Assembly: GCF_036826855.1 (NCBI RefSeq) | Contig: NZ_CP104578.1 | Coordinates: 5,615,501 to 5,679,500, forward strand | Direction of reading: 5' to 3' | DNA from: Streptomyces sp. SJL17-4 | GTDB taxonomy: Bacteria > Actinomycetota > Actinomycetes > Streptomycetales > Streptomycetaceae | DNA length: 64,000 nucleotides | In this document: positions 34,635 to 44,307 of the stretch, piece after piece | Layout of the letters: every line of letters starts with the position of its first letter | Position numbering within the stretch: the first letter of the stretch is position 1 | Notes under the pieces: generated by a model | What the model was told of the DNA's origin: nothing | The model's database searches: none | What the model saw: only the letters and a program-made list of their open reading frames with translations | Made by a program: the position numbers and the translations under genes

Positions 34635-35305
34635 CCGTGCTCGCGCCGCTGCACTTCGCCGACGCCCGGGAGGCGGCGGCCCTCGCCGCCTTCCTGGGCC
34701 GGCTGGTCCACTACGACCGGGCCGCGGCCGTCCGCCTCCAGGCGGGCGGCGGGGCGCTGGCCGTCTTCGGCCGGCCGCCGTCCTTCGAGGTGCTCGCGAT
34801 CCGTACGGCCCGGCTCGTCGACGCCGTCGACCTCGACGTCACCGTCTCCGCCGGTGAACTCCTCGAAGGCATCGAGGAGTCGGCGGGCAAGGCGGTCGTC
34901 CCGGACACCGTCACCGGGCCCCCGTGGACCGGTGTCCTCCCGCCCCGGGCCGGCTGGCAGCCGGTCGCCGGGCTGCCGGGCGGAGCCGAGATGCGCGGCG
35001 CGGTCGCCGCGGCCGTCGCCGAATTCCGTGCGCGGGACGAGGAGTTGCCCGAGGAGCGGCGCACCAGGGCCGAGCGCGACCGGATCGGCCGCGAGATCTG
35101 GTCCCGGACCCTCGGGTCCACCGGACTCCCGCTGCGGGCCGTGCACGCCGCGCAGTCGCTGGGCTTCCTGCCCCCTGAGGACACCGAGGCCCCGGTCGCG
35201 CTCTTCGCCTCCGGCCCCTGGCTGCGGCTGCGCACCCCGTACGGCTCGATCGCCCTCCGCACGGTGTCCGTGTCGCTGACGGTCACCCCCGGCGCTCACC
35301 GGTGA
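34631..35305 (+). CDS. Conserved actinobacterial hypothetical protein
   Basis: I do not recognise a named domain in this 224-aa protein. It is acidic and Ala/Leu-rich, with an N-terminal PLHFADAREAAALAAFLGRL segment, a DLDVTVSAGELLEGIE segment, WTGVLPPRAGWQPVAGLPG in the middle and SLGFLPPEDTEAPVALFASG near the end. No signal or membrane span. The ATG overlaps the thioesterase stop, so it likely acts with ettA or the thioesterase in the same operon. Function unknown. Confidence 0.75.
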   Translation: MTVLAPLHFADAREAAALAAFLGRLVHYDRAAAVRLQAGGGALAVFGRPPSFEVLAIRTARLVDAVDLDVTVSAGELLEGIEESAGKAVVPDTVTGPPWTGVLPPRAGWQPVAGLPGGAEMRGAVAAAVAEFRARDEELPEERRTRAERDRIGREIWSRTLGSTGLPLRAVHAAQSLGFLPPEDTEAPVALFASGPWLRLRTPYGSIALRTVSVSLTVTPGAHR

Positions 35306-35310
35306 CGAGC

Positions 35311-36033
35311 TCACCGTCCACGAGCGCCGCGGCTTCCGGCCGACGGCGGCCGGCCTGACGGATCCGAACGGGCCTCTCGCTCCCGGCGGCCCGCGCGGCT
35401 GAACTTCCGCGCCCCCGCCGTCGCGGCCGCGAGCAGCAGTACGGCGAAGACCGCCTGGCCCCAGGACGGGGACGCGCCCTCCATCGCCGGTGCCACCCGT
35501 CGCCGCGGGTCGTAGGCGACCCGTACCCCCCCGCCGTCCGGGGCGACCCGGCGGTTCTCCGCCAGGGCCGACGGATAGCCGCCGGGGCAGCGCAGCGTGT
35601 GGCGGTACACGGTCCGCTCGCCGCCGCCCTCGCCGACCGATACGTGCTGCTCCTCGTGGACCTTCACCACGACACACTCCGCGACCGCCCCGCGCGAGGC
35701 CCACTGGTCGGCGGTGGCCACCGAGAGCAGCAGTGCGCCGACCAGCGCCAGCGCGCCCCAGAAGCCGGCCACCCCGTCGACGAGCAGGTAGTAGGCCACC
35801 GCCGAGACGAGGATCGCCGCCCCGCCGACCGATACCGCGACCGTGGTGGAGGGTGCCGAGGCGCTCCCGAAGGACCAGACCGACCAGGCGTAGACGGCCA
35901 CCGCGCAGAACGCCGGCAGGAGCGTGGCCACCCAGCCCCCCACGCCCATCGGACTCCCCGCGTCCATCGGACTCCCCGCGCCCGCCGGACTCCCCGCGCC
36001 CATCGGACCAGAACCCCTAGATGACATGGACAT
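35311..36033 (-). CDS. DUF3592-like membrane protein
   Basis: Membrane protein of 240 aa. After a repetitive N-terminus (GAGSPAGAGSPMDAGSPMGV, coded by 18-bp repeats) come three hydrophobic helices (LLPAFCAVAVYAWSVW, VGGAAILVSAVAYYLLVDGV, GALALVGALLLSVA), an outer beta-rich loop with Cys (ECVVVKVHEEQHVSV... YRHTLRCPGGY) and a last helix near 210. This is the DUF3592 layout, function unknown. ATG 36033 or 36027 are both possible; GGGGGTG precedes the first. It is convergent with the gene ending at 35305 (five-base gap). Confidence 0.6.
   Translation of the reverse strand: MSMSSRGSGPMGAGSPAGAGSPMDAGSPMGVGGWVATLLPAFCAVAVYAWSVWSFGSASAPSTTVAVSVGGAAILVSAVAYYLLVDGVAGFWGALALVGALLLSVATADQWASRGAVAECVVVKVHEEQHVSVGEGGGERTVYRHTLRCPGGYPSALAENRRVAPDGGGVRVAYDPRRRVAPAMEGASPSWGQAVFAVLLLAAATAGARKFSRAGRREREARSDPSGRPPSAGSRGARGR
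35950..36003. repeat. 18-bp tandem repeat in the DUF3592-like gene
   Basis: Three units CGGACTCCCCGCGNCCNN (35950-35967, 35968-35985, 35986-36003) encode GSP[M/A]DAG-type hexapeptides in the N-terminus of the membrane protein. Copy number is likely variable between strains. Confidence 0.75.
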
Positions 36034-36076
36034 CACCCCCGCAAGGTGGGACGTCCGCACGCGCCCCCCCGGTTGC

Positions 36077-37069
36077 TCAGCCCTCCGCGTCGTCCGGCCA
36101 CACCCCGATATGGTCCTGCTCCAGCTCCAGGGCCACCCGGTGCCGCATGCCGAGCGCCTCCGTGTACTCCGCCGGGAGCTGCAGCCGGCCCGCGCGGTCG
36201 AGCATCGCGTACTCCCGGGCCACCAGGGACTCCTTGCCCTGCTCGTCGACCTCCGTGCGGCGCAGGACCTCCGAGGAGGTGCGGCCGTCGCGGATGGCGA
36301 CCGTGCGGCGGACCTCCGAGGCGACCGCCTGGTCGTGGGTGACGATCACGATCGTCGTGCCCAGTTCCTCGTTGGCGCGGCGGAAGGCCGCGAACACCTG
36401 CTCGCCGGTGGCGGAGTCCAGCTCGCCCGTCGGCTCGTCGGCGAGGAGTACGGCCGGGTTGTTGGCCAGGGCGACCGCGATGGCCACCCGCTGCTGCTGG
36501 CCGCCGGAGAGCTGGTGCGGGCGCCGGTCGCGGGCGTCCGCGATGCCCAGCATCGCCAGGAGTTCCTCGGCGCGCTCGGCCTTCTGCCTCGACGTCGAGC
36601 GGCCCTTCAACTGCATGGGGAGCGCCACGTTCTGGGCTGCCGTCAGATAGGGGAGGAGGTTGCGGGCGGTCTGCTGCCAGACGAAGCCGACGACCTCGCG
36701 GCGGTAGCGCAGCCGCGCCTTGCCGTCCATCGCGAGCAGGTCGGCCCCGGCGACCCGGGCCGCGCCGGCGGTCGGCACGTCCAGGCCGGCGAGGATGTTC
36801 ATGAGCGTCGACTTGCCGGAGCCGGACGCGCCGACCAGGGCCATCAACTCACCCTCCTTCACGAGGAGATCGAGCCCCTGGAGGGCCTGCACCTCCACCC
36901 CGTCCGTGGTGAAGATCCGGACGAGGCGGTCGCAGGCGATGAGCGCGTCATGACCGAAGGAGAGCCGATCGCGCCGCGCGGTCGCCTTCCGCTCCAGCTC
37001 CTCCAGGGTGGTGGCGTCCGTGGCGGACCCCGCCGCACCGGCCCGGCTCGACGTGTCGGTCTTCGTCAT
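36077..37069 (-). CDS. ABC transporter ATPase, LolD/MacB type
   Basis: ATPase (330 aa) that drives the two FtsX-like permeases encoded next to it. Walker A GASGSGKSTLMNILAG near residues 78-93, Q-loop VWQQTARNLLPYLT, signature LSGGQQQRVAIAVAL, Walker B VLLADEPTGELDS, H-loop IVTHD. A 50-residue N-terminal extension and a 40-residue tail after the core (LVAREYAMLDRAGRLQLPAE...) are unusual; the tail resembles a SpoVT/AbrB-like strand. ATG 37069 overlaps the permease stop (ATGA). Likely exports a lipid, peptide or lipoprotein; substrate unknown. Confidence 0.9.
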   Translation of the reverse strand: MTKTDTSSRAGAAGSATDATTLEELERKATARRDRLSFGHDALIACDRLVRIFTTDGVEVQALQGLDLLVKEGELMALVGASGSGKSTLMNILAGLDVPTAGAARVAGADLLAMDGKARLRYRREVVGFVWQQTARNLLPYLTAAQNVALPMQLKGRSTSRQKAERAEELLAMLGIADARDRRPHQLSGGQQQRVAIAVALANNPAVLLADEPTGELDSATGEQVFAAFRRANEELGTTIVIVTHDQAVASEVRRTVAIRDGRTSSEVLRRTEVDEQGKESLVAREYAMLDRAGRLQLPAEYTEALGMRHRVALELEQDHIGVWPDDAEG

Positions 37070-40000
37070 CGTGCGTCTCCTGCCCTGAGTTCCTTGATCG
37101 AGCCCCTGCGCCCCGCCCACCAGGCCTGTCCGCCCGCCGCCAGCGCCGTGATCAGGACCACCGCGACCGCCGGCACCACCAGCGACCACGGATCGGCCCG
37201 CAGCGGCGCGCTGTCCAGCGGGGCGAGTCCCGGTGCGGTCGCCAGCGCGAGCCGGATCAGGTCGACGCCGGGCGCGAGCAGCGGCACCGTCGCCCAGCCG
37301 GCGAGCGTGCCGCCGACCGCCGCGAGGACCGCCTGCGGCAGTGCCTCCAGACCGAGCAGCCGCCGGCCCTGCTTGCGGGTCAGGCCCATCGTCCGCAGAC
37401 GCGCGAGGAGCGTGGTCCGCTCCGGCGCGCTCTGCATCAGCGAGAGCAGCACGGCGACCACGGCGAATCCGGCGCCCGCGCCGATCGCGCCCAGGTACAT
37501 CCGCTCGGCGCCCGACTGGAGCGGCGAGTCCACGTAGCCGGCCCGCTCCTCGGTCCGCATCGTCACCAGGAGGTCGTCGGAGTTCGCCTTCACCGTGGCC
37601 CGCAGCGCGGCGCCGTCCTCCGGCCCCGTGACGAGCAGCGCGGTGGCGTCCCGGTGGGTGAGGTCGGCGGCGTTGACGAGGAGGAAGTCGGCGGCTTGGA
37701 GAGCCGGGGTGTTCGAGCGGACCGCGACGATCCGCACCCGGAACACCCCGGCCGCCGACACGACCTCCTGCGGACCCTCGCCGAGCCACTCGGCGACCGA
37801 CGGCGAGGCGATCGCGGGCAGCACCCGTTCCCGGTCCGCCGCGACCTCCTTTCCGCCCTTCCCCGTCGACGCGAGCAGCGCCGCCGGGAACGGGCCGAAA
37901 CCGGTCCGCTCCGCGAGCCGGGCGTACGAGTCCGGTTCGACGCCCACGAGCGCCGAGCTCATCGGCTGGGCGGAGGAGTCCTGGGGGGACGCCAGGTTCG
38001 CCCCGTACTCCATCTGTACCGCGGTCACGTCCCGCACCCCCGCCGTACCGCGCACGGCCTCGGTGAGGCCGGCCGGCAGCGGGGTCCACTCGACCGAGCC
38101 GTCGATCCGGGCGTCCGCGCCGGTCGCCAGGAGCGCGGCCCGGTCGCGGGCCTCGCCGATACCGGCCAGGACGGAACCGCCGAAGGCCGCCGTGGTCAGC
38201 GCCATGACGAGCGCGAGCAGGGGGAGGGTGCCCGCCGAGGACGAGCGTCCGGCGCGGGCCAGGGCCAGCGGCCCGACGGCCCCGCGCAGCCGGCGGGCGG
38301 GGCGGGCCGCCCACCGCAGCGGCAGCGGGTAGAGCCGTACGAGCAGCATGGCGGCGATCAGACCGACGAGCACCGGGGCGGCGCTCACCAGATGGTCGCC
38401 CGCGTCGTCGGTGCCGCGGAGCCGTAGCGAGGTGACGGCGCCCACGGCCAGGACGAGCAGGGTGAGTTCGAGGACCGTACGGCGCCGGGAGGGGCGCGCG
38501 GTGGCCAGGTCGTCGCGACCGCCGTGCAGGCGGGGGCGCCTGTGCCGGACGACGGCCCGCAGCGGCAGGACGAGCATCGAGAGCAGGGCGACGGCGGAGG
38601 CGGCGAGGAGGGAGGGGAGCAAGGGGATGCCCCCGGACCGGCTTCCGAGCCAGGATTCCGCCGCTTCTTCGGGCCCGCCGCCCGGCCCCCGTACGGTCGC
38701 CACCGCCAGCCCCAGAGCGAGTGCCGCCGCCGGTACGACGACCACCGAGGTCTCGCCGAGCAGCCGCAGACCGATGCCGGTGAGCGAGGCGCCACGGGAG
38801 CGGAGCAGGGCGAGTTCGCTGTCCCGGCGGGCGACGAACAGTCCGCCCGTCATGGCGAGGACGACCGCCGCGACGGTCCCGGTGCCGAGGACGGCGACGG
38901 CCACGATCGGACCGATCGCCCCCCGCATCGAGCGGTACGAGTCCACGATCACGTCGAGATCGGTGGTCAGCGCGCCCGTGGGCCCGACGACCTCGCGTAT
39001 CCCGACCAGATCCGGGCCGCTCGCCGCCGAGTCGAGCACGGCGGCGAGCCGGTCCGCGTCCCGGCCGGTCAGGTGGCCGGCCGTGGGCACGAACTGGAAG
39101 AAGGCCTCCGGCTCGCCCTGGGTGGAGATCATGGCGGGCGCCGAGGCGGGGGAGAGGAGCAGCCCCGCCTGCCAGTAGTCCTTCACGTCGGCGCCGACTC
39201 GCGTCGCCGCGAGCACCGGGGTCCGCAGGAGCGTGTCCACCGCCCAGTACGCGCTCTCGGGTTCGCGCGGCTCGACGATCCCGGTCACGGTGACGGCGAT
39301 CGAGCCCCCGCCGGTCCGGTCCGGTACGTGCACGACGGAACCGGGCTTCAGACGCAGCGACGTGGCCGTCGCCGGGGTCACGGCCGCTTCGGGGGCGCGG
39401 GCGGTGCCAGCGGGGAGGCGGCCCTTGCGCAGGGTGGCGTGTTCGGTCAGATCGGACGGGGAGGTGAGCAGGAACTCCGGGGGAAGTCCGTCGGGGCGGG
39501 GCAGCCAGGGGTCGGTTCCGTAGACGCGCTTGACCGTACGGAGCCCGTTGACGGTCTGCCGGGGGTCGGTGCGCAGCGGCTCGGGCAGCAGCGCCCGCAG
39601 CGCGTCGCGCTGCTTACGGAGCACGGCGGGCGCCACGGCTGCCTCGCGTACGGCCAGGTCGGGATCGAGACCGGGAGGGGAGGCGGTCAGTTCGAGGACG
39701 CTGCTCCGGGGGGCGGCGGTGCGGATGTCGTGCCGCAGCCCCTCCGTCTCGTACGCGTCGACCGCGCGCGGCAGCGCGGCGGCGAGGTAGGCGGTGGCCA
39801 GGACCAGGAGGGCGAGCGAGACGGCGGCCCAGGGCGCGGTCCGCAGCCGGGTCCGCACCCAGGGCGCCACGGGTCGCACGGGCTCGGCGGCCCGGGGCGA
39901 CCGGCCGGGCCGGGAAGACCGGGAAGACCGGCCGGACTCGGGGCCCGACGAGGACTGGGACGCCGACGAGGACTGGGGCGGCCGGGGCATGTCGGTGGCC

Positions 40001-40200
40001 TTCCTGCGTACGGAGGGGGTGTCGGCGTCACGCGTGTCACCCGACGACGGCGGTGGGGTGTCGGCGTCACGCGTGTCACCCGACGACGGCGGTGGGGTGT
40101 CGGCGTCACGCGTGTCACCCGAGCGGCGCGGCGGTGTGGCGGCGGCGTGCGCCTCACCCGACGACAGCGGGTCCGGGGTCTCCCCGCCGGTGCCGGGCAT
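37066..40200 (-). CDS. FtsX-like ABC permease 1, very large
   Basis: Membrane permease of 1,044 aa. The N-terminal 100 residues are disordered: 13-residue repeats of SGDTRDADTPPPS, then Ser/Pro/Arg-rich. A first helix (PWAAVSLALLVLATAYLAAA) precedes a large outer domain; clusters of helices at about 430-620 and 940-1,040 are FtsX modules (ARRDSELALLRSRGASLTGI; ERTTLLARLRTMGLTRKQGR). Such proteins couple ATPase strokes to outer-domain motion. ATG 40200 overlaps the second permease's stop; a shorter start inside the repeat region is possible. Confidence 0.85.
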   Translation of the reverse strand: MPGTGGETPDPLSSGEAHAAATPPRRSGDTRDADTPPPSSGDTRDADTPPPSSGDTRDADTPSVRRKATDMPRPPQSSSASQSSSGPESGRSSRSSRPGRSPRAAEPVRPVAPWVRTRLRTAPWAAVSLALLVLATAYLAAALPRAVDAYETEGLRHDIRTAAPRSSVLELTASPPGLDPDLAVREAAVAPAVLRKQRDALRALLPEPLRTDPRQTVNGLRTVKRVYGTDPWLPRPDGLPPEFLLTSPSDLTEHATLRKGRLPAGTARAPEAAVTPATATSLRLKPGSVVHVPDRTGGGSIAVTVTGIVEPREPESAYWAVDTLLRTPVLAATRVGADVKDYWQAGLLLSPASAPAMISTQGEPEAFFQFVPTAGHLTGRDADRLAAVLDSAASGPDLVGIREVVGPTGALTTDLDVIVDSYRSMRGAIGPIVAVAVLGTGTVAAVVLAMTGGLFVARRDSELALLRSRGASLTGIGLRLLGETSVVVVPAAALALGLAVATVRGPGGGPEEAAESWLGSRSGGIPLLPSLLAASAVALLSMLVLPLRAVVRHRRPRLHGGRDDLATARPSRRRTVLELTLLVLAVGAVTSLRLRGTDDAGDHLVSAAPVLVGLIAAMLLVRLYPLPLRWAARPARRLRGAVGPLALARAGRSSSAGTLPLLALVMALTTAAFGGSVLAGIGEARDRAALLATGADARIDGSVEWTPLPAGLTEAVRGTAGVRDVTAVQMEYGANLASPQDSSAQPMSSALVGVEPDSYARLAERTGFGPFPAALLASTGKGGKEVAADRERVLPAIASPSVAEWLGEGPQEVVSAAGVFRVRIVAVRSNTPALQAADFLLVNAADLTHRDATALLVTGPEDGAALRATVKANSDDLLVTMRTEERAGYVDSPLQSGAERMYLGAIGAGAGFAVVAVLLSLMQSAPERTTLLARLRTMGLTRKQGRRLLGLEALPQAVLAAVGGTLAGWATVPLLAPGVDLIRLALATAPGLAPLDSAPLRADPWSLVVPAVAVVLITALAAGGQAWWAGRRGSIKELRAGDAR
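40021..40137. repeat. 39-bp tandem repeat, three copies, in permease 1
   Basis: Units at 40021-40059 and 40060-40098 are identical; a third (40099-40137) matches for about 24 bases then diverges. They encode SGDTRDADTPPPS in the disordered N-terminus of the permease. Recent expansion, in frame. Confidence 0.85.
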
Positions 40201-43200
40201 CAGTTGTCCCCCTGGTGTCGCAGTGTCACGGCCGGGTCGGTGCGGCGCAGGGCGATCGCGGCGACCAGGGCCAGGGGCAGCGCGGCGACACCGGCGAGCA
40301 GCACGGCCACGTGGTGGAGGGGCAGTTCGACGAGGACCGGGGGGACGGGCGGGGCGGCCTGGCCGGTCAGGACGACGAGCGGAACGACGGCCCGGGCCAG
40401 GACGGCCCCGAGTCCGATGCCGATGAGCAGGCCGATGGCGATGAGCAGCCCCTGCTCGGCGGCGATCAGCCGGGCGAGCCGGCGGCGCGGTGTGCCCAGT
40501 GCCCGCAGGACGCCGAACTCGGCGGACCGTTCCCGTATCGCGCCGGCCGAGCCGACCGCGAAGCCGACGGCGGCGAGCGCGGCGGCGGCGGCCGCGACCG
40601 CCATCAGGGCGGCGTTGGGGCCCGCGCCGAGCGGGTCGCCGAGGAGTTCGGCGGCGAGTTCGTCGCGTACGAGGACCTGGTCGGGGTCCACATGGGGGAG
40701 GGCGCGCAGGGCCGCGGCGACCTCGGCCGCCCGGCCGCGTTCCACGGCAAGCCACCATTCGGTGGGCGGCGCGGACGAGGGGATGCCGGTGGCAAGAGAG
40801 CGGTTGGCGGAGGCGAGGTCGAAGAGGACCGTGCCGCCGTCGTCGGGGGTGGCGGTGTGGCTGGTCGCGGTGGCGGCGCGGGCCCCGGGACCGGTGGTCG
40901 GCAGCTCCTTGACGACGTGGACGACGGTGATCTTCACCGTGCGGCCGCCGATGGCGACCTCGATGGGTTCGCCGGGTCCGGCGCCGGTGGCCGTCATGAA
41001 GGTCTCGGTGGCCACGGCCGGCAGGAGCCTCGGGGCCGCGGGCGCCGGGGCGTTCATCCGTACCGTGTACTCCTCGATGATCCACGGCGAGTCCAGGGGC
41101 GCGCCCGCGGCGGCGAACGTCAGGGAGTACGGGGCGGGTCGGCCGCCGGGTCCCGGTTCGCCGGGGACGCCGGACACGGGCCTGCCCGCCTTGGCCTCGC
41201 CCTGGTCGGTCTGCTCGGCGGAGTGCTTCCAGGAGGAGAGGAGCCGCCCGGGGGCGTGGACCTTCTCGCGGCCGTCCGCGCCGACGAGCCCGAACCGTTC
41301 GACGAGGAGGGTCTGGGAGCCCCGGGAGCCCCCGGCGATCTGGCTGCCGGCCTCCAGGCCGACCAGGGTGAGCAGCCCGGCGGAGCCGCGGTCGGCCCCG
41401 GCGCCGCCACCGGAGGCCAGGGCGCCGAGGTCGAGGCTCAGCCGGTGGGTCCGGCCGTCGGAGGGCAGCATGCCCAGGGGCAGCCGGTACAGGACGCCGC
41501 TCGGGTCCTCCAGGGCGGCCGTGAGCTGCGCGGCGCCCTTGGGTTCGGCGAGCCGCAGGTCGACCGTGAGCGTCCGGCTGCCGGCCGGCATCGGGAGCCC
41601 GGCGGTCGCGGGGCCCTCGCCGGCGGGTGGGGCGAGCGGGGCGAGGAGGGAGCGGGCGGGGAGGTCGGCGAGGTCGGAGCGGAGGGACAGCGCACCGGCG
41701 GCGCCGCGGGTGTCCACGGCCAGGACGGTCGCGTTCTTCCCGGCCACGTCGAGGGAGGTGCGGTGCACCGGGGCGACGGCGTGGACGCCGGGCACGGCGT
41801 CCCACTGCTCGGTCTGGGTGGGCTCGCCCGGTCCGGCGCTGATGACGCGGACGGCCGAGCCGGTGCGGAAGTCGGCCTGGTCGCGCTGCGAACGCTCCCA
41901 GGAGGCGCTCTGCCCGATCGCCAGCATGCCCATCGCCACGGCGAGGACGAGCAGCAGCACGGGGCCCGCGCCGCGCAGCGGCCGGCGGCTGAACTGCCAG
42001 CCGGCGAGCGCGGCGGAGAGACCGCGCCCGCCCGCCGCGCGCCGCTCGGCCAGTCGGGCGGCGGGCGGCAGCAGACGCAGCGTCAGGACGGTGCCGGCGA
42101 GCAGGGCGAGGGCGGGCGCGGCGATGAGCACCGGGTCGATGGAGCCCCCGCCGGGCTCGTCCGTGCCGAGGGTCCCGCCTGCCGCCGCCGGCCGCTGCAA
42201 CTGCCAGTACGCGACGCCGGCGACGGCGAGCAGACCGAGGTCCGCGCCTGCCCGGACGGGGCCGGGCAGCGCGGCCGAGCGGGCCTTGCGCAGCGGGACG
42301 ACGGAGCCGTCCCCGGCGGCCAGCGCGGGGGCGACGACGGCCGCGGCGCAGCAGAGGGCGACGGCGGCGGCCACCAGCCACACCTGGAGCGACGGGGTGG
42401 TGTCGAGCCGTACACCGAGGGAGGAGAGCGCGGACCGCTCGGCGAAGAGCCGGGTCAGCGGTCCGGACAGGAGCGGGGCGGCGAGCGCGGCGGGCAGGGC
42501 GAGCAGCAGCGCCTCGGCGGCGGCGAGCCCGGCGATCCGGCGCCGCGAACCGCCGCGGGCCCGCAGCAGCGCGGTCTCCCCGGACCGCTCGGTGCTGAGC
42601 AGCCGGGCGACGAGCAGCAGCGCGTACGCGGCGAGGAGGACCAGCTGGACGGCGACGATCAGCAGCGTGGAGCGGGAGACGAGCAGGGACCGCTGGGTCT
42701 GCTCCAGGACGGTCGGGAGTGCGGTGGACGCCGAGATGGTCGTACCGAAGGGGGAGATGTCGGCGGCCAGCGCCTTCGGGCCCTCGGTCGCGGTGGCGCG
42801 CAGCGTGTCGATGCGGTCGGTGGTGAAGCCGGTGAAGTCGGCGGAGCCCAGCCAGGACGTGTCGCCGGCGGTCAGCGCCCCGGAGGCCATGACGGCCGGG
42901 TCGACGAGCAGGGGTCCGTACGTCGTGAACGCGACCGTCCGCACACCGCGGCCCCCGGCCGGATCGAGCTGCCAGTACAGGTCGCCGGTGTCGGCGGGCC
43001 GGTAGACACCGGTGACCCGGGCCTTCACCTTCCGGTCGTCGAGCCGGTCGGTGAGGTCGAGCACGGCACCGGGAGCGACCTTCAGCCGTCGCGCGGCCTC
43101 CTCGGGCAGCGCCGTCTCGACGACACCGGCCGTGCGGGCGGCCGAGGGCCAGGCGCCCTTGACGAGGGAGAGCCGCGAGCGGTCGACCGCGGCGAAGTGG

Positions 43201-43559
43201 GTCAGATCGGGGTCGCCCTTACGGGCGGCGGGCGGCTGAAGACTCCGGGGCAGCGCGTACGGCCCCGAGCGTTCGAGCCGCCGTACGGTCACGGGCAGCC
43301 CGTCGAAGGTCTTCCGCATCCCCTTCTGGACGGCCTCCTCGGCCCCCGCCCGCTTCGCGGCGGGCACCTGCCCGCTCACGAGCAGCGAGGCGGCGGCCGC
43401 GGATCGTCCCCGCAGCCCCGCCTGGAGCGCGGCGTCCCCGATCGCCCCGGAGAACGAGGTGAGGGTGGCGAGCACCGAGGTCGTCAGGAGCACGGCGAGC
43501 AGTGCCGCGGCGAGCAGCAGCCGGTGCGCCCTGACACGCAGAAATACGAACCCCGTCAC
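40200..43559 (-). CDS. FtsX-like ABC permease 2, very large
   Basis: Membrane permease of 1,119 aa, partner of permease 1 and the ATPase. First helix at about 13-36 (LLLAAALLAVLLTTSVLATL), a large outer domain, FtsX helix clusters at about 300-460 (TERSGETALLRARGGSRRRI), a further outer domain, and a final cluster at about 955-1,110 (RERSAEFGVLRALGTPRRRL). Start GTG 43559 has an AGGGGG site. The three genes overlap by ATGA, so they make one complex. A 258-bp region upstream holds its promoter. Confidence 0.87.
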   Translation of the reverse strand: MTGFVFLRVRAHRLLLAAALLAVLLTTSVLATLTSFSGAIGDAALQAGLRGRSAAAASLLVSGQVPAAKRAGAEEAVQKGMRKTFDGLPVTVRRLERSGPYALPRSLQPPAARKGDPDLTHFAAVDRSRLSLVKGAWPSAARTAGVVETALPEEAARRLKVAPGAVLDLTDRLDDRKVKARVTGVYRPADTGDLYWQLDPAGGRGVRTVAFTTYGPLLVDPAVMASGALTAGDTSWLGSADFTGFTTDRIDTLRATATEGPKALAADISPFGTTISASTALPTVLEQTQRSLLVSRSTLLIVAVQLVLLAAYALLLVARLLSTERSGETALLRARGGSRRRIAGLAAAEALLLALPAALAAPLLSGPLTRLFAERSALSSLGVRLDTTPSLQVWLVAAAVALCCAAAVVAPALAAGDGSVVPLRKARSAALPGPVRAGADLGLLAVAGVAYWQLQRPAAAGGTLGTDEPGGGSIDPVLIAAPALALLAGTVLTLRLLPPAARLAERRAAGGRGLSAALAGWQFSRRPLRGAGPVLLLVLAVAMGMLAIGQSASWERSQRDQADFRTGSAVRVISAGPGEPTQTEQWDAVPGVHAVAPVHRTSLDVAGKNATVLAVDTRGAAGALSLRSDLADLPARSLLAPLAPPAGEGPATAGLPMPAGSRTLTVDLRLAEPKGAAQLTAALEDPSGVLYRLPLGMLPSDGRTHRLSLDLGALASGGGAGADRGSAGLLTLVGLEAGSQIAGGSRGSQTLLVERFGLVGADGREKVHAPGRLLSSWKHSAEQTDQGEAKAGRPVSGVPGEPGPGGRPAPYSLTFAAAGAPLDSPWIIEEYTVRMNAPAPAAPRLLPAVATETFMTATGAGPGEPIEVAIGGRTVKITVVHVVKELPTTGPGARAATATSHTATPDDGGTVLFDLASANRSLATGIPSSAPPTEWWLAVERGRAAEVAAALRALPHVDPDQVLVRDELAAELLGDPLGAGPNAALMAVAAAAAALAAVGFAVGSAGAIRERSAEFGVLRALGTPRRRLARLIAAEQGLLIAIGLLIGIGLGAVLARAVVPLVVLTGQAAPPVPPVLVELPLHHVAVLLAGVAALPLALVAAIALRRTDPAVTLRHQGDN

Positions 43560-43817
43560 CCATCCCCCTGGCCACCCTGATCACGGTGCGTACGTCGAAC
43601 ATGCGTCGAACACTCCCGGAACTTCTTCCGGATGCTTTCAGAGTGCATGTGCCGCTGGAAACCGCTTGCGGTCCGACCTTGACCCGATCGTGACCGTTAT
43701 CCGGCGTTCCGACTCCGGAATGTGTCCGTCCGTGGAGGGTCCGTGAGGGGGGCGGTACCGGGGGTGTGGGGGGTGGTGCCAGGGGGTGGGGGGCGGTGCC
43801 AGGGGTGTGAGGGGCCG
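43560..43817. promoter_or_regulatory. Intergenic region with permease promoter and G-rich repeat
   Basis: No gene. The right-hand end of the permease operon starts here. Near 43590 CGTCGAACA occurs twice. The part 43754-43814 consists of G-rich tandem units and lies just before the stop of the convergently placed globin gene. Confidence 0.5.
43754..43814 (+). repeat. G-rich ~20-bp tandem repeat, possible G-quadruplex
   Basis: Three units beginning GGTACC/GGTGCC (43754, 43775, 43795), each with runs of four to six G on the plus strand. Enough G-runs for a quadruplex. It sits three bases beyond the globin stop. Confidence 0.6.
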
Positions 43818-44222
43818 TCAGCCGGCCGTGTTCACCATCGACGCCGCCGCGTACGTCAGATAGCGCCACAGTTCGGCCTCGTGCTCCGGGGCCAGGGCGA
43901 GGTCGTCCACGGCCGCGCGCATATGACGGAGCCACGCGTCGTGGGCCGCCTGGTCCACGGTGAACGGAGCGTGGCGCATACGCAGGCGCGGGTGGCCGCG
44001 GTGGTCGCTGTAGGTGCGGGGGCCGCCCCAGTACTGCATCAGGAAGAGCGCGAGGCGCTCCTCCGCCGGGCCCAGGTCCTCCTCGGGGTACATCGGGCGG
44101 AGCAGCGGGTCCTCCGCGACGCCCTCGTAGAAACGGCGGACCAGACGGCGGAAGGTCTCCTCGCCCCCGACCTGCTCGTAGAAGGTCTGCTCCTGCACTG
44201 TTTCCCCGGGAATCTCGTTCAC
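43818..44222 (-). CDS. glbO: Truncated haemoglobin, group II (GlbO type)
   Basis: Small haem protein (134 aa) of the trHbO group, thought to bind O2 or react with peroxides and NO. Signature: [20 protein letters not shown] at the start, [40 protein letters not shown] (YxG-xxGHPxLRxRH pattern), with the proximal His in RMRHAPF and the Trp of helix G in DAWLRHM. Length is normal. GTG 44222 is the start; no cofactor beyond haem is implied. It is transcribed divergently from the methyltransferase (85 bp between starts). Confidence 0.93.
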   Translation of the reverse strand: MNEIPGETVQEQTFYEQVGGEETFRRLVRRFYEGVAEDPLLRPMYPEEDLGPAEERLALFLMQYWGGPRTYSDHRGHPRLRMRHAPFTVDQAAHDAWLRHMRAAVDDLALAPEHEAELWRYLTYAAASMVNTAG

Positions 44223-44307
44223 CGTTCCATCGTCTCAGATGCCCCGCCCTAGGACGTGAGGTCCAGGACCGCTCGCCGGGGCCCCCGGGCGGCGGGAGAG
44301 TGGAGGC

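Noticed and set aside
40021..40137. A CRISPR-like array
   Set aside because: Repeats are contiguous without spacers and in frame within a permease gene.
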